DNA of 64,000 nucleotides, taken from the NCBI RefSeq assembly GCF_900590885.1, contig NZ_UUON01000045.1, positions 124,001 through 188,000 of the forward strand, read 5' to 3'. Source of the stretch: Pseudomonas viridiflava (GTDB taxonomy: Bacteria > Pseudomonadota > Gammaproteobacteria > Pseudomonadales > Pseudomonadaceae). Shown piece by piece: positions 15,781 to 27,700 of the stretch. A model generated the notes under the pieces. It was not told the origin of the DNA. It made no database searches and saw only the letters and a program-made list of their open reading frames with translations. Position 1 is the first letter of the stretch. The number at the start of each line of letters is the position of its first letter. Both the position numbers and the translations under genes were made by a program.

Positions 15781-16050
15781 TCAGTTCTGGAAGTCGCAGG
15801 CTTCGGACATTTTCCGATAGCTTACGTCTTCGACCTTGCCGGCCTTGTCGAGAAACTTGATATCCGCCTTGATGACTTTGCATTCATCGGTCTGGGTTTC
15901 ATTCATCGCCAGGACCTTGGCGATGTTCAGCGGCATGCCGTAATGGTAAGGCACGGGCTTGGCGTCGGTGCTGTGGTCGTCGGCCTGGGCCAGGCCCGAC
16001 ACGGCTGCCAGCGCCAATGCGCCGCCCAGCATAAACGTACGCAGTTTCAT
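15781..16050 (-). CDS. DUF2790 family secreted protein
   Basis: An 89-residue precursor with a signal peptide (MKLRTFMLGGALALAAVSGLAQA, cleavage near residue 23) and a mature domain of about 65 residues that includes VPYHYGMPLNIAKVLAMNE, TDECKVIKADIKFLDKAGKVEDVSYRKMSEAC, the DUF2790 pattern common in Pseudomonas. Two cysteines could form a disulfide. Function is unknown. The ATG at 16050 follows GGAGAACCACC. Confidence 0.87.
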   Translation of the reverse strand: MKLRTFMLGGALALAAVSGLAQADDHSTDAKPVPYHYGMPLNIAKVLAMNETQTDECKVIKADIKFLDKAGKVEDVSYRKMSEACDFQN

Positions 16051-16149
16051 GGTGGTTCTCCGCAAGTGGGTAGAACCTCACTCTCGTCCTGCGCGATTAA
16101 CCATCGATTAATCCTTGCCTGGCTGACAAAACCTTCATAAAGGCCGCAG

Positions 16150-17088
16150 TCACCCCAGTTGATTGCGATAGGGCAGGTCCGGCCCGGTCTTTGTGCAGGT
16201 CAACGCGGCGGCGCGGATGGCAAAGCCAAGCATGCTGTCGATTTGCGCGCGGGTCAGCTGTTGCAGGCCTTGCACTGAATCCAGCTGTTGCTCGGTCAGC
16301 CAGGCAATCAGCGCGGCCTGGAAGGTATCGCCGGCGCCCACGGTATCGGCCATCACCACCTTGACCGCCGGCGCGCTCCAGTTGCCATGCTGGCGGCTGA
16401 ACACGCTGGCGCCGTCGCCGCCACGGGTGAGGAACACCAATTGGCAACGGTGTTGCAGCCAGCCCTGCAGCACACTTTCCGGCGACTGGTCGGGGTAGAG
16501 CAGGTGCAGGTCTTCGTCGCTGACCTTGATCAGGTCGGCATGCTGGACCAGCTCGGCCACACGGTCACGCCACAGCTGGATATCCGGCTGCGGGTTCAGG
16601 CGCACGTTGGGGTCGAGGCTGATCAGGCGCTTGCCGCTTTCGCGCTTGACCAGGGCGAGCAGGGTGTCGCCAATCGGCTGCACCACCAGGGAGAACGAGC
16701 CGATATGCAACCCGCGCACGTTATCGCCGAGCACCGGCAGGTGCGCGACTTCCAGCAGCCGGTCGGCACAGCCTTCGCCACGGAAGTTGTACTGTGGCGA
16801 GCCGTTGGCCCCCACCGCGACCATCGACAAGGTGGTCGGTGCGGCAAATTCCACCAGGAACTGCTCGCTCACACCTTCATCCTTCAGCACCTGCAACAAG
16901 CGCCGCCCGAGAAAATCCGTGGACAGCCCGCCCAACAGCCCGGCGTCGATGCCCAGGCGGCGCAAGCCTACCGCGACATTGAACGGCGAACCGCCGGCAA
17001 TTGCCTTGTAAGTGACCTTGGAAGCCTGCCCGCTGGCATCCTCCTCGCTGAAAAAATCAAACAGCGCTTCACCGCACACCAGATACAT
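16150..17088 (-). CDS. mtlZ: Fructokinase of the mannitol operon (PfkB family)
   Basis: A 312-residue PfkB/ribokinase-family sugar kinase. The N-terminal substrate motif AIAGGSPFNVAVGLRRLG and the C-terminal ATP/catalytic motif ADTVGAGDTFQAAL, with catalytic Asp, are intact. As the last gene of mtlEFGKDYZ it phosphorylates the fructose formed from mannitol by MtlD, giving fructose-6-phosphate for central metabolism. It starts 12 bp after the mtlY stop. Order, size and orientation match the operon described for P. fluorescens. Confidence 0.92.
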   Translation of the reverse strand: MYLVCGEALFDFFSEEDASGQASKVTYKAIAGGSPFNVAVGLRRLGIDAGLLGGLSTDFLGRRLLQVLKDEGVSEQFLVEFAAPTTLSMVAVGANGSPQYNFRGEGCADRLLEVAHLPVLGDNVRGLHIGSFSLVVQPIGDTLLALVKRESGKRLISLDPNVRLNPQPDIQLWRDRVAELVQHADLIKVSDEDLHLLYPDQSPESVLQGWLQHRCQLVFLTRGGDGASVFSRQHGNWSAPAVKVVMADTVGAGDTFQAALIAWLTEQQLDSVQGLQQLTRAQIDSMLGFAIRAAALTCTKTGPDLPYRNQLG

Positions 17089-17100
17089 AGTCGTTCGCTC

Positions 17101-18582
17101 TTAAAGGGTTGCCACAAGCTGTTGATAGCGCTCATACGCCTGTTGGTAGGCCGCTACACGCTCGGCCACCGGCAGGGTACGGCTGGTGGGGTCGACACTC
17201 ACGCATTTGTCGCACAGGCTGGCCAGCAACTCGCCGGACTGGCTCCACGCCGCCTGGATCGCCGCGCCCAGGGCGGCGGCTTCGCTTTGTTCGGTGCAGA
17301 CCACTTCGGTGTTCATGATATCGGCGACCATCTGGCGCCACACCGGGCTTTTAGAGCCACCGCCGATCAAGCGGATACTCTGGCTTTGCAGGCCGGTCTG
17401 GCGCAGCAGGTCGAGGCCATAACGCAGGCCGAAGGTGGTGCCTTCGACCACCGCGCGGCAGAGGTTGGCGCGGGTCAGGTTGGTCATGGTCAAGCCGTGC
17501 AGGCTGCCGGTGGCGTGGGGCAGGGCGGGCACGCGTTCGCCGTTGAGGAACGGCAGCATGCTCACGCCGTCGGCGCCGATCGGGGCCTGGTCAACCAGGG
17601 CGTTGAAGGCGTGCAGGTCCAGCTCGAGCAGCTCGCGGATCACCCCGGTGGCGTTGGTCAGGTTCATGGTGCAGATCAACGGCAGCCAACCGCCGCTGGA
17701 CGAGCAGAACGTGGCCACCGAGGCTTGCGGGCTTACATTCGGCTGGTCGGCGAATGCATACACGGTGCCCGACGAACCCAGGCTCATGGTGATCACGCCG
17801 GGGGCGATATTGCCGGTGCCGATGGCGCCCATCATATTGTCACCGCCACCGCTGGAAACCACGGCATTCGGGTTGATGCCCAGGCGCTCGGCGATGGCCG
17901 GCAAAATCGTACCCACCGCCTGGTCAGCCTCGATCAGCTCGGGCAACGCGGCTTCCAGGCGACCGCTGGGGTCGATGTGCTGCAGCAGTGCCACGTCCCA
18001 CTCACGGCTGCGCACATTGAAGTAACCGGTGCCTGAGGCATCGCCGTATTCCGCTACGGCGCGGCCGGTCAGCCAATAGTTGAGGTAGTCGTGGGGCAGC
18101 AGGATGTGGGCGATGCGCGCAAAGACGTCCGGGTATTGTTCGCGGGTCCACAGCAGCTTGGACACGGTGTAGCCCGGCGCAATGGCCACGCCCAGGCGTT
18201 CCAGCGAGCCGCTTTCGCCGCCCAGATGCTGGAGCAGGCGCTCGTTCTCCGGCGCGGTTTCGGTGTCGCACCACAGCTTGGCCGGGCGCAGCACCTGGCC
18301 CTGGTCGTCAAGCAGGACCAGGCCGTGCTGCTGGCCGGAGACGCCGATGCCAAGGATGTCCTGGCCGTCCACGCCGGCCTGTTGCAGGGCGCGGTGGGTG
18401 GCTTCGGTAAAGGCGTCCAGCCATTCCTGGGTGTGCTGTTCGCGCCGGCCATTGGCGCCGCTGAGCAGCGTATGGTTGGCCGCGCCCAGGCCCAATACCC
18501 GGCCGCTGGCGGCGTCGAGGACGATGGCTTTGGTGCCTTGGGTGCCGCAGTCGATGCCGAGGTAGAGGTTTTGCTGGGTCAT
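17101..18582 (-). CDS. mtlY: Xylulokinase of the mannitol/arabitol operon
   Basis: A 493-residue FGGY-family kinase that phosphorylates D-xylulose, the product of D-arabitol oxidation by MtlD. The N-terminus LYLGIDCGTQGTKAIVLD is the FGGY phosphate-binding start, Asp in GIGVSGQQHGLVLLD is in the active-site region, and RLIGGGSKSPVWRQMVADI is the C-terminal nucleotide motif. The ATG at 18582 is chosen since MTQQNLYLGID matches the family start; the open frame continues upstream through REPIN DNA and is not coding there. It follows mtlD across a 154-bp gap filled largely by a REPIN. Confidence 0.92.
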   Translation of the reverse strand: MTQQNLYLGIDCGTQGTKAIVLDAASGRVLGLGAANHTLLSGANGRREQHTQEWLDAFTEATHRALQQAGVDGQDILGIGVSGQQHGLVLLDDQGQVLRPAKLWCDTETAPENERLLQHLGGESGSLERLGVAIAPGYTVSKLLWTREQYPDVFARIAHILLPHDYLNYWLTGRAVAEYGDASGTGYFNVRSREWDVALLQHIDPSGRLEAALPELIEADQAVGTILPAIAERLGINPNAVVSSGGGDNMMGAIGTGNIAPGVITMSLGSSGTVYAFADQPNVSPQASVATFCSSSGGWLPLICTMNLTNATGVIRELLELDLHAFNALVDQAPIGADGVSMLPFLNGERVPALPHATGSLHGLTMTNLTRANLCRAVVEGTTFGLRYGLDLLRQTGLQSQSIRLIGGGSKSPVWRQMVADIMNTEVVCTEQSEAAALGAAIQAAWSQSGELLASLCDKCVSVDPTSRTLPVAERVAAYQQAYERYQQLVATL

Positions 18583-18628
18583 AGTGGGGTGCTCAGCAGT
18601 TTTATTGTTCTGGATTGGAAACCCGGTC

Positions 18629-18735
18629 AAATGTGGGAGGGGCGGTGCGACGATTCGACTTGCGCCCGATTGCAGTGGGTCAGTGAAGGATATTTGACTG
18701 ATACACCGCCATCGGGGGCAGGCCCCTCCCACATT
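18629..18735. repeat. REPIN inside the mtl operon (mtlD-mtlY)
   Basis: Inverted REP ends (AAATGTGGGAGGGG and its complement) flank about 75 bp; the left half has diverged (GGTGCGACGATTCG). It begins 1 bp after the mtlD stop and lies inside the operon. As a large mRNA hairpin it could protect upstream message or reduce downstream expression. Confidence 0.85.
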
Positions 18736-18736
18736 T

Positions 18737-20218
18737 TTAATTCAGTTTCTTCAGTAACAGCTTCAGTGTTTCTGTGACGCCGTTGTCGCGCAAACTTGCA
18801 TAACAGCGCTCGAACGCTGCCACAAACTCAGGCGAGTTGGGAATAGCCGTGCCAAAAATCTCTTCCACGCCCAACAGGCGCTGGCTGATCAAAGCGTCAT
18901 CACTCACCAGCCCCTGGCAAAACTCCGCACGCGGATCCGGGATCTTGTAGCTCACGCCGTTTTCATCGACACCCTTGAGGTACAACGCCCACGCCGCCAC
19001 TACCAGCGCCGCACGTTCGGTCTCACGCCCATCGGCAATCAGGCGGTTGATGGTCGGCACGGTGAACTTGGGAAACTTCGACGAACCATCCGAGCACACG
19101 CGCTCCAGCTGGTCGGCAATCGCCTGGTTGGAGAAGCGATCCACCAGGGTTTGCTTGTAGTCCGTCAGGTCGATACCGGGTACCGGCGCCAGGTTGGGCG
19201 TGACGTCCAGGTCCATGTAGGCGCGCATGTAGGCGACGAACACCGGGTCGTTCATGGTCTCGTGGACAAACCGGTAACCCTTGAGGAACCCCAGGTAGGT
19301 CAACGCCAGATGGCTGCCGTTGAGCAAACCAATTTTCATCTCTTCATAGGGCGTCACGTCATCGGTGAACTGCACGCCGACCTTTTCCCAGGCCGGGCGG
19401 CCGTTGACAAACTTGTCTTCCAGCACCCATTGCACAAAGGGTTCGCAGACCACCGGCCAGGCATCGTCGATGCCGTGCTCGTCGTGCAACTGCAGGCGGT
19501 GCGCGGTGCTGGTCATCGGCGTGATGCGGTCGACCATGGCATTCGGAAAGCTCACATTGGCCTTGATCCAGTCATGCAGCTCGGCGTTGTGCAGCGCGGC
19601 GAACGCCAGCAGCGCCTTGCGCGTGACGGCGCCGTTGTGCGGCAGGTTATCGCAGGACATCACCGTGAAGGCCGGGACGCCGGCAGCGCGGCGCTTGGTC
19701 AGCGCGGCGCAGATAAACCCGAACACGGTTTTCGGCGAAGCGGGATGCGCCAGGTCATGCTGGATCTGCGGCAGGTGGGCCATGAACTCGCCGTTGCTGT
19801 CGTCGATGCAGTAGCCGCCTTCGGTGATGGTCAGCGAAACAATGCGAATCTCAGGGCTGGCGAGTTTGTCGATCAGCGCCTGGGGGCTGTCTTCGGCCAG
19901 CAGCATGTCGCTGATGGCGCCGATCACGCGCACTTCGGTGTCGTCGGTGTCGCCCAGTTCATACAGGGTGAACAGGTAGTCCTGGCCGGCCAGGTCGTCG
20001 CGGGCCTTGCGGTCCTCGGCGCGCAGGCCGACGCCGCAGATGCTCCAGTCCAGGCCTTCGCCGCTATTCATCAGCGCGTCGGTGTAATACGCCTGGTGCG
20101 CGCGGTGGAAACCGCCGACGCCGATATGCGCGATGCCCTGGGTGGTGCTGGCAATCGCGTAGGCCGGAATTTTCACTTGCGGCGCCAGTTGAGTGAGGTT
20201 GTGTTTATTCAGCTTCAT
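18737..20218 (-). CDS. mtlD: Mannitol 2-dehydrogenase (polyol dehydrogenase)
   Basis: A 493-residue long-chain polyol dehydrogenase, exactly the length of the characterised P. fluorescens enzyme. It oxidises D-mannitol to D-fructose and D-arabitol to D-xylulose with NAD+. The cofactor motif is IAHIGVGGFHRAHQAYYTD near residue 30. The catalytic Lys295 and substrate-binding Asn300 in KIGLLNGSHLA, plus Asn191 in MSCDNLPHNG, fall at the positions reported for that enzyme. It acts in the cytoplasm, between uptake by MtlEFGK and phosphorylation by MtlY and MtlZ. Unlike Zn-dependent sorbitol dehydrogenases it has no metal site. Confidence 0.96.
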   Translation of the reverse strand: MKLNKHNLTQLAPQVKIPAYAIASTTQGIAHIGVGGFHRAHQAYYTDALMNSGEGLDWSICGVGLRAEDRKARDDLAGQDYLFTLYELGDTDDTEVRVIGAISDMLLAEDSPQALIDKLASPEIRIVSLTITEGGYCIDDSNGEFMAHLPQIQHDLAHPASPKTVFGFICAALTKRRAAGVPAFTVMSCDNLPHNGAVTRKALLAFAALHNAELHDWIKANVSFPNAMVDRITPMTSTAHRLQLHDEHGIDDAWPVVCEPFVQWVLEDKFVNGRPAWEKVGVQFTDDVTPYEEMKIGLLNGSHLALTYLGFLKGYRFVHETMNDPVFVAYMRAYMDLDVTPNLAPVPGIDLTDYKQTLVDRFSNQAIADQLERVCSDGSSKFPKFTVPTINRLIADGRETERAALVVAAWALYLKGVDENGVSYKIPDPRAEFCQGLVSDDALISQRLLGVEEIFGTAIPNSPEFVAAFERCYASLRDNGVTETLKLLLKKLN

Positions 20219-20236
20219 AACGTAATACTCGCGAAA

Positions 20237-21340
<1,104 letters not shown>

Positions 21341-21363
21341 GATGGGCCCTCCGCTTGGAATTA

Positions 21364-22194
<831 letters not shown>

Positions 22195-22204
22195 GGCGCG
22201 GCCC

Positions 22205-23095
22205 TCAAGGCTTGTCAGTCAGGTTTTTGCCGATCATCCGCACCAGGATGATCGCCGCGATATTGGCGATGACCACGGCAATCAAACCGCCGGCCGAGGC
22301 CATGCCCACGTCGAACTGCACCAGCGCCTGGTTGTAGATCAGGTAGGCGAGGTTGGTCGAGGCGTAGCCGGGGCCACCGTTGGTGGTGGTGAAGATTTCG
22401 GCGAACACCGAGAGCAAAAAGATCGTTTCGATCATCACCACCACGGCAATCGGGCGGGCCAGGTGCGGCAGGGTCAGGTGCCAGAAGATCGCGATGGCGC
22501 CGGCACCGTCCAGGCGCGCGGCTTCCTTTTGCTCCTGGTCGAGGGACTGCATGGCGGTCATCAGCAGCAGGATGGCAAAGGGCAGCCATTGCCAGGACAC
22601 AATGATGATGATCGACAGCAACGGGTAGTGCGCCAGCCAGTCAACCGGCTCGGCGCCGAAGAACTTCCACACGGCAGCGAGAATCCCCGACACCGGGTGG
22701 AAAATCAGGTTCTTCCAGATCAGCGCACCGACGGTGGGCATGATGAAGAACGGCGAAATCAACAGCACCCGCACCAGGCCCCGGCCAAAGAACTCACTGG
22801 CCTCCAGCAGGGCGCTGATCAACACGCCAAATACCACGCTGATCAGCAGCACGCTGCCCACCAGCAACAGGGTATTGGTGGCGCCGGGCAGGAAGCCCGA
22901 ATCGGTGATGAAGTAGGTGAAGTTCTCCAGCCCCACGAATTGGTTTTCGCCGGGGTAGAGCAGGTTGTAGCGGATCAGCGAAAAGTACAGGGTCATGCCC
23001 AGCGGCACGATCATCCACAGCAGCAGCAAGGCCACCGAGGGGCTGACGAGAAACCAGCCGGGGTTGGCCACGCGGTTTTTGGGTGTTGTATTCAT
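22205..23095 (-). CDS. mtlF: Polyol ABC transporter permease
   Basis: A 296-residue inner-membrane permease of the MalF/UgpA type with about six membrane helices beginning at residue 14. The EAA loop reads QKEAARLDGAGAIAIFWHLTLPHLARP. It lacks the extra periplasmic loop of E. coli MalF. A REP-derived hairpin lies between it and mtlE. Confidence 0.94.
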   Translation of the reverse strand: MNTTPKNRVANPGWFLVSPSVALLLLWMIVPLGMTLYFSLIRYNLLYPGENQFVGLENFTYFITDSGFLPGATNTLLLVGSVLLISVVFGVLISALLEASEFFGRGLVRVLLISPFFIMPTVGALIWKNLIFHPVSGILAAVWKFFGAEPVDWLAHYPLLSIIIIVSWQWLPFAILLLMTAMQSLDQEQKEAARLDGAGAIAIFWHLTLPHLARPIAVVVMIETIFLLSVFAEIFTTTNGGPGYASTNLAYLIYNQALVQFDVGMASAGGLIAVVIANIAAIILVRMIGKNLTDKP

Positions 23096-23134
23096 GGTGA
23101 TCAGAACCAGTCAGGTACATGCAAACGCGGTCAG

Positions 23135-23164
23135 TGTGGGAGGGGGCAAGCCCCCTCCCACATT
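23135..23164. repeat. Collapsed REP hairpin inside the mtl operon (mtlE-mtlF)
   Basis: GTGGGAGGGGGC-AA-GCCCCCTCCCAC is a perfect 12-bp-arm hairpin, as if a REPIN lost its middle. It begins 21 bp downstream of the mtlE stop, where a stable hairpin could raise the amount of mtlE relative to permease message, the usual need for a binding protein. Confidence 0.85.
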
Positions 23165-23185
23165 TGACTGTGGTGAGGGCTCAGA

Positions 23186-24496
23186 TTACTTGGGGTAACC
23201 GGCCCGCTTCATTTCACGCTCGGTGGTGGTCTGTGCGGCGGTCAGTGCGGCATCCACGGTTTGCTGACCGGTCAGCGCGCCGGAGAAGAACTTGCCGACC
23301 TGGGTACCAATCGCCTGGAACTCAGGAATGGTCACCAACTGGATCCCGATATACGGCACCGGCTTGAGGGTAGGCTTGGTCGGGTCCGCGACTTTCAGCG
23401 ATTCCAACGTCACCTTGGCGAACGGCGCAGCCTTCATGTACTCGTCGCTGTAGGTGGATTTGCGCGTACCAGGCGGTACGTTGGCAACACCGTCGGTCTT
23501 GGCGACCAGTGCGCCGTATTCCTTGGAGGTTGCCCAACTGGTGAACACCTTGGCGGCGTCCTTGGCCTTGGAGCTGGTCGGGATCGCCAGGCTCCAGGAG
23601 TACAGCCACGACGTGCCCTTGTCGGTCTTCTCATGGGGGGCAAAGGTGAAGCCGACATGATCGGCGACTTTGCTTTGGGTCTTGTCGGTGACAAACGAGC
23701 CGGCCACGCTGGCGTCGACCCAGATCGCGCACTTGCCGCTGTTGAACAGCGCCAGGTTTTCGTTGAAACCGTTGCTGGAGGCACCCGGCGGGCCGGATTT
23801 TTTCATGTTGTCGACGTAGAAGTTCAGCGCGTCCTTCCATTCAGGACCGTTGAATTCAGGCTGCCACTTCTCATCGAACCAACGCGCGCCGTAGCCGTTG
23901 GCGAGGGTGGTGATCAGCGCCATGTTCTCACCCCAACCGGCTTTGCCGCGCAGGCACAGGCCGTATTGCTCTTTGCTCTTGTCGGTGAGTTTGGCGGCGT
24001 ATTCGCTGATCTGGCTCCAGGTCGGGTGCTCGGGCATGGTCAGCCCGGCGTCCTTGAACAGGTCGGTGCGGTAATAGGTGATCGAGCTTTCGGCGTAGAA
24101 CGGCAGGGCGTACAGCGAACCTTTGACAGAAAGGCCGTCACGCACCGAAGGGAATACGTCGTCGAGGTCGTAGGACGCCGGCAGGTCCTTCATCGGCTCC
24201 AGCCAGCCCTTGGCGCCCCAGAGTGCGGCTTCGTACATGCCGATGGTCAACACGTCGAACTGCCCGCCCTGGGTGGCGATGTCGGTAGTGAGGCGTTGGC
24301 GCAGCACGTTTTCTTCGAGCACCACCCAGTTCAGCTTGATGTCCGGATGCTCGGTCTCGAAGGTTTTCGAGAGCTTTTGCATGCGGATCATGTCGCTGTT
24401 GTTGACGGTGGCAATGGTCAGGGTCTGCGCGCCAAAGCTGACGGCGCTGAGGGTCATGCAGGTTGAGACAAGCAGTGCTTTTGCTGTGAACTTCAT
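23186..24496 (-). CDS. mtlE: Polyol ABC transporter substrate-binding protein
   Basis: A 436-residue periplasmic sugar-alcohol binding protein with signal peptide MKFTAKALLVSTCMTLSAVSFGA (cleavage near residue 23). The mature part follows the family 1 extracellular solute-binding pattern (FETEHPDIKLNWVVLEE, GQFDVLTIGMYEAALWGAKGW, ALPFYAESSITYYRTDLF). The ATG at 24496 has GGAG eight bases upstream; the open frame starts four codons earlier without one. It is first in the mtl operon and preceded by a good promoter with activator-like repeats. Confidence 0.95.
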   Translation of the reverse strand: MKFTAKALLVSTCMTLSAVSFGAQTLTIATVNNSDMIRMQKLSKTFETEHPDIKLNWVVLEENVLRQRLTTDIATQGGQFDVLTIGMYEAALWGAKGWLEPMKDLPASYDLDDVFPSVRDGLSVKGSLYALPFYAESSITYYRTDLFKDAGLTMPEHPTWSQISEYAAKLTDKSKEQYGLCLRGKAGWGENMALITTLANGYGARWFDEKWQPEFNGPEWKDALNFYVDNMKKSGPPGASSNGFNENLALFNSGKCAIWVDASVAGSFVTDKTQSKVADHVGFTFAPHEKTDKGTSWLYSWSLAIPTSSKAKDAAKVFTSWATSKEYGALVAKTDGVANVPPGTRKSTYSDEYMKAAPFAKVTLESLKVADPTKPTLKPVPYIGIQLVTIPEFQAIGTQVGKFFSGALTGQQTVDAALTAAQTTTEREMKRAGYPK

Positions 24497-24586
24497 CGCG
24501 CACTCCATTTCTGCGCCCAGGGGGCTACAGAAGGACAGTTATTGTTGTTGTGTCTTCCTACGAACAGTCAGGAAGAGTGTGCGTTG

Positions 24587-24615
24587 ATTACAGCCTTCAA
24601 ATGGGGTTCTGACAA
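24587..24615 (-). promoter_or_regulatory. mtlE promoter
   Basis: On the minus strand, TTGTCA (24615-24610) and TGTAAT (24592-24587) are 17 bp apart, a good sigma-70 promoter. Transcription would start near 24580, leaving about 84 nt of leader before mtlE. Confidence 0.7.
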
Positions 24616-24625
24616 ATCCTTGGGC

Positions 24626-24654
24626 GCACTGGGACTGATACTTTTTTGCACTGG
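24626..24654 (-). promoter_or_regulatory. Direct repeats, likely MtlR sites
   Basis: CCAGTGC occurs twice (24654-24648 and 24632-24626 on the minus strand), 22 bp or two helical turns apart, ending 10 bp upstream of the -35 element. This is the usual place and spacing for an AraC-family activator. Assignment to MtlR is inferred from context. Confidence 0.6.
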
Positions 24655-24731
24655 CCCAGCGGCGCGCTGCCCGCACGGTCCACGGGAACGGATACGGGTA
24701 ACGCGGTGGCGCTTGGGTACCGTTTAAGCCT

Positions 24732-27700
24732 CTAGCCGTCCATGGCGTTCGTGCGGGGTGGGTGGTAAACGGGAAAGTAGGTGAACAGAAAGTATTCGAT
24801 GGGGTTGTTCAGCATGGAGATGTCACTGCGGTTCTTTAGAATGTCGACGTTATCGTGAACCGCGTAGGTTTCGCTCAGCAGCAGCGGCCCCTGGACCTTG
24901 CCATATTGTTCAGTGCTGCGGTCAAACTCGGCGGTCACCAGTTCCGGGCTTGGGGTGACGGTAACCGTGCCCATGAAGGCCTTGACGGGTTTGTTGATCA
25001 GCCGTTGGAAGTCGGCGGCAAACGAGTTTTCGCTGCCATTGGCGGAGTAACACACCAGTAATCGCGTGTTGGCGAAGGTGGCCGGGTCAATGCCCTTCGC
25101 CAGTAGATCGGCATGCAGTTGTGCGGCGCTATGTTCGGCGCCTTCATAGATGATCGTCGAGGGGCTACCGGACAGCTTTTCTCTGAGGCCCAGGTCACGG
25201 CCGTGGGCGTTGATGTTCAGGCGTGGCTTGCCTTTGTATTCGTCCACGAAGGTAAACAGGTCGTCCTTGACCAGTTTCGTCTCCTTCATGGTGCCTTTCA
25301 TGACCATCAGGCGCGGGACTTTTGCCGAAACGCCGCGTGGGTTGATCTCCACCGGGGCGGCCACTCGAACCTGCGTGTGCGACGGCGGGGCGGGCGCAAT
25401 AACGCCATCTACCAACCGGCTGCCGCCGGTTGTGGCCCGGGTTGAAGGTGTGGTGGGCGACTTGAGCGATGGGCGCGTCTTGAAGTGCAGCAACAGCGTG
25501 GCGAGGTTGGTCAACAGGTCTGCCAGGGCTGCCTCTTTATTCTTCGAGTCAGCGTCAGTCAGGGTCTGCAGGTCCTTGACGATACCTTCGGCCTGCAGCA
25601 GCAGGCCGAGCGTGGCAGCGGGGCCGCGCAGCGCCGGCAGCAGGGCATTGAGCAGCAGGAACCCCCCCTCCTTGAGGGACGCCCAACGGCTTTGTGCGCT
25701 GGCGGTCGATTGGTGCTCGGCCAGGGTGATCAGGCTCTGGGCATTGGCCTCGTACAGGTGTTCCATCAGTTTACCGTCTTGCAGGGTTTGCTGCAGGCGG
25801 TTGTCCACCGCCAGGGGGATCGTCTGATTGAGGGGCACGGACCCCAGGTTGACGCCGAATATCACCAGGTTGGGGTGTTTGAAGCCGTTGCCGCTGTACT
25901 CCTTTTGAACGTTTTCAGGTAGCCAGGCGAGCGTGTCATTTTGCAGTTTGCCCTTGTTCTGAATGGCGTCCAGCAGCGCCTGGCGCGAAGCAAATTGCAG
26001 CAGCGGCGCTTCGGCAATCAGTGGGCGATACAGGATATGTGGGCCGGTGCTGCTGTCCTTGGGTTCGATCAGGTAGGCGCCTTCGACCACATCGATTGTG
26101 CCTTGGGGCTTGTTATCAAACGCCAGCGGCCGGATCACGATGTCCTTGCCGTCAACGGACCTGGGGCCGGGTTGCGGCTTGAGTATCTTCTGGACGTACC
26201 GGAAGCCGGTGGCGTTGAAACCGGACTCACCCTTGATGCTCAGTTCCAGCGCTTTCATCTGCAACTCGATCGGCACTTGCTGAGTAAACAGCGCGCGACG
26301 TTCGGCGGTTTTTTCAGGCGCACCGAGCAGGTCTTTCTTGAGCAAAGCCGGGTAGGTGGTGCCGATATCAAGCTCGTCTACCAGTGTCTTCAGATAAAGC
26401 TCTTGCTCCAGAGCCGGCACCCTGGTTTTTATTTCTACGCCGTTTTCCTTGAGCCCGGTCTTGAAAAAAACTTCTACCTGACCATTGGGCAGTCCCGACA
26501 GATTGTTGAGGAGCATGTCGGTCAGGCTCATGGTTTTGCGCTCGACATAGCCGGATGTACCCGGCGCGCCCTGGGCGACTTTGAAGACCACCTCCAAATC
26601 CTCGGCGGCGTACTGCGTGAGCTTTTTGCTGGCCGGTAGCTGGTCGAATTGCTGCTGCGCAAACGTGCGGATGTCGGGGATGCCGTCGCTGTAGGCCCGG
26701 CCTTTGTTGCGTTGGATGAAACCCGCCAGCTCAAGGCTCAATGCCTGCAGCACAAAACGCTCTGCTTCGCCGGCGGTGGCCAGCCAGTCGGGCAGCGGGG
26801 TTTTGATTGGCTTCGCCGTGTCGAGGGGCATCGTTGTCGGGAGGTCGGACAGGCTGTTGCCCTGATGCTGTTGGATGAGGATGTCGGCCTGGGCATCGAA
26901 CATATTGCCGGTTACTTCCCGAGGGGTTCCGAGCGCTTTGAGGTCATCCCAGCGGGTGTACGGGGTGATTTTTCCGTTGGGCTCCACCAGCAGCAGAATC
27001 TCACGATTTGATGGCGACAAGGCGCGGTGAATCAGCAGGTTCGGCGAAGCGCCGGGAAAGCTGTAGACGGTGGCGCCGGAGCTCATGGAGTCAAGAGGGG
27101 CAGGGCGCGTGGAACCGTCGGGATGCGTGAGAACCATGCCCAGGGTTTTACGTTGTTCCTCATCCAGGCCGGGTTTTTTCAGCGCGGCCAGTTGCAGGTT
27201 GCTGCGCAGAATGCTGCTGACCACGGCCCGGTGATTACCGGGGAAGACAGCAGCAGTATTGCCTGAAGTGTTGAAGGCCGGTTTGTTCCAATACTCACGC
27301 GAGTCTGCTTCGAACGCGTCGCTCAGTTGGGCGGGCAGGTCGCGTATGGCCGCACTGAGGGCAGGCAGATCGAGGGCGAGCGGGACCTTGGCCGGGGTGC
27401 CTGTGCGCGCCAATATATCAGCGCGAGTATCAAAGGCTTGGTCGGCGCTGGTGAAGTTGGGCGCATCGCCGCCGGCCAGGTAGTCCAGGGCCAGCGTCAG
27501 CAATTGCGTATATTTGAGTTGCCCCGGGTTGTCCGGGTCGGGGGCTGCAATGGCGAGCTGGTTGACGTCGATGTCCAGCGCCTGTTGAGTGGCGCTTATC
27601 TTGTCGTTGAGCAACCGGGTGATCACGCTGTACAGGGTTGGCTCAGCGGCGAACTGGCGCTGTGCAATCGCGGCCAGTGGGTGGGGTTGCGGCGTGCCTG

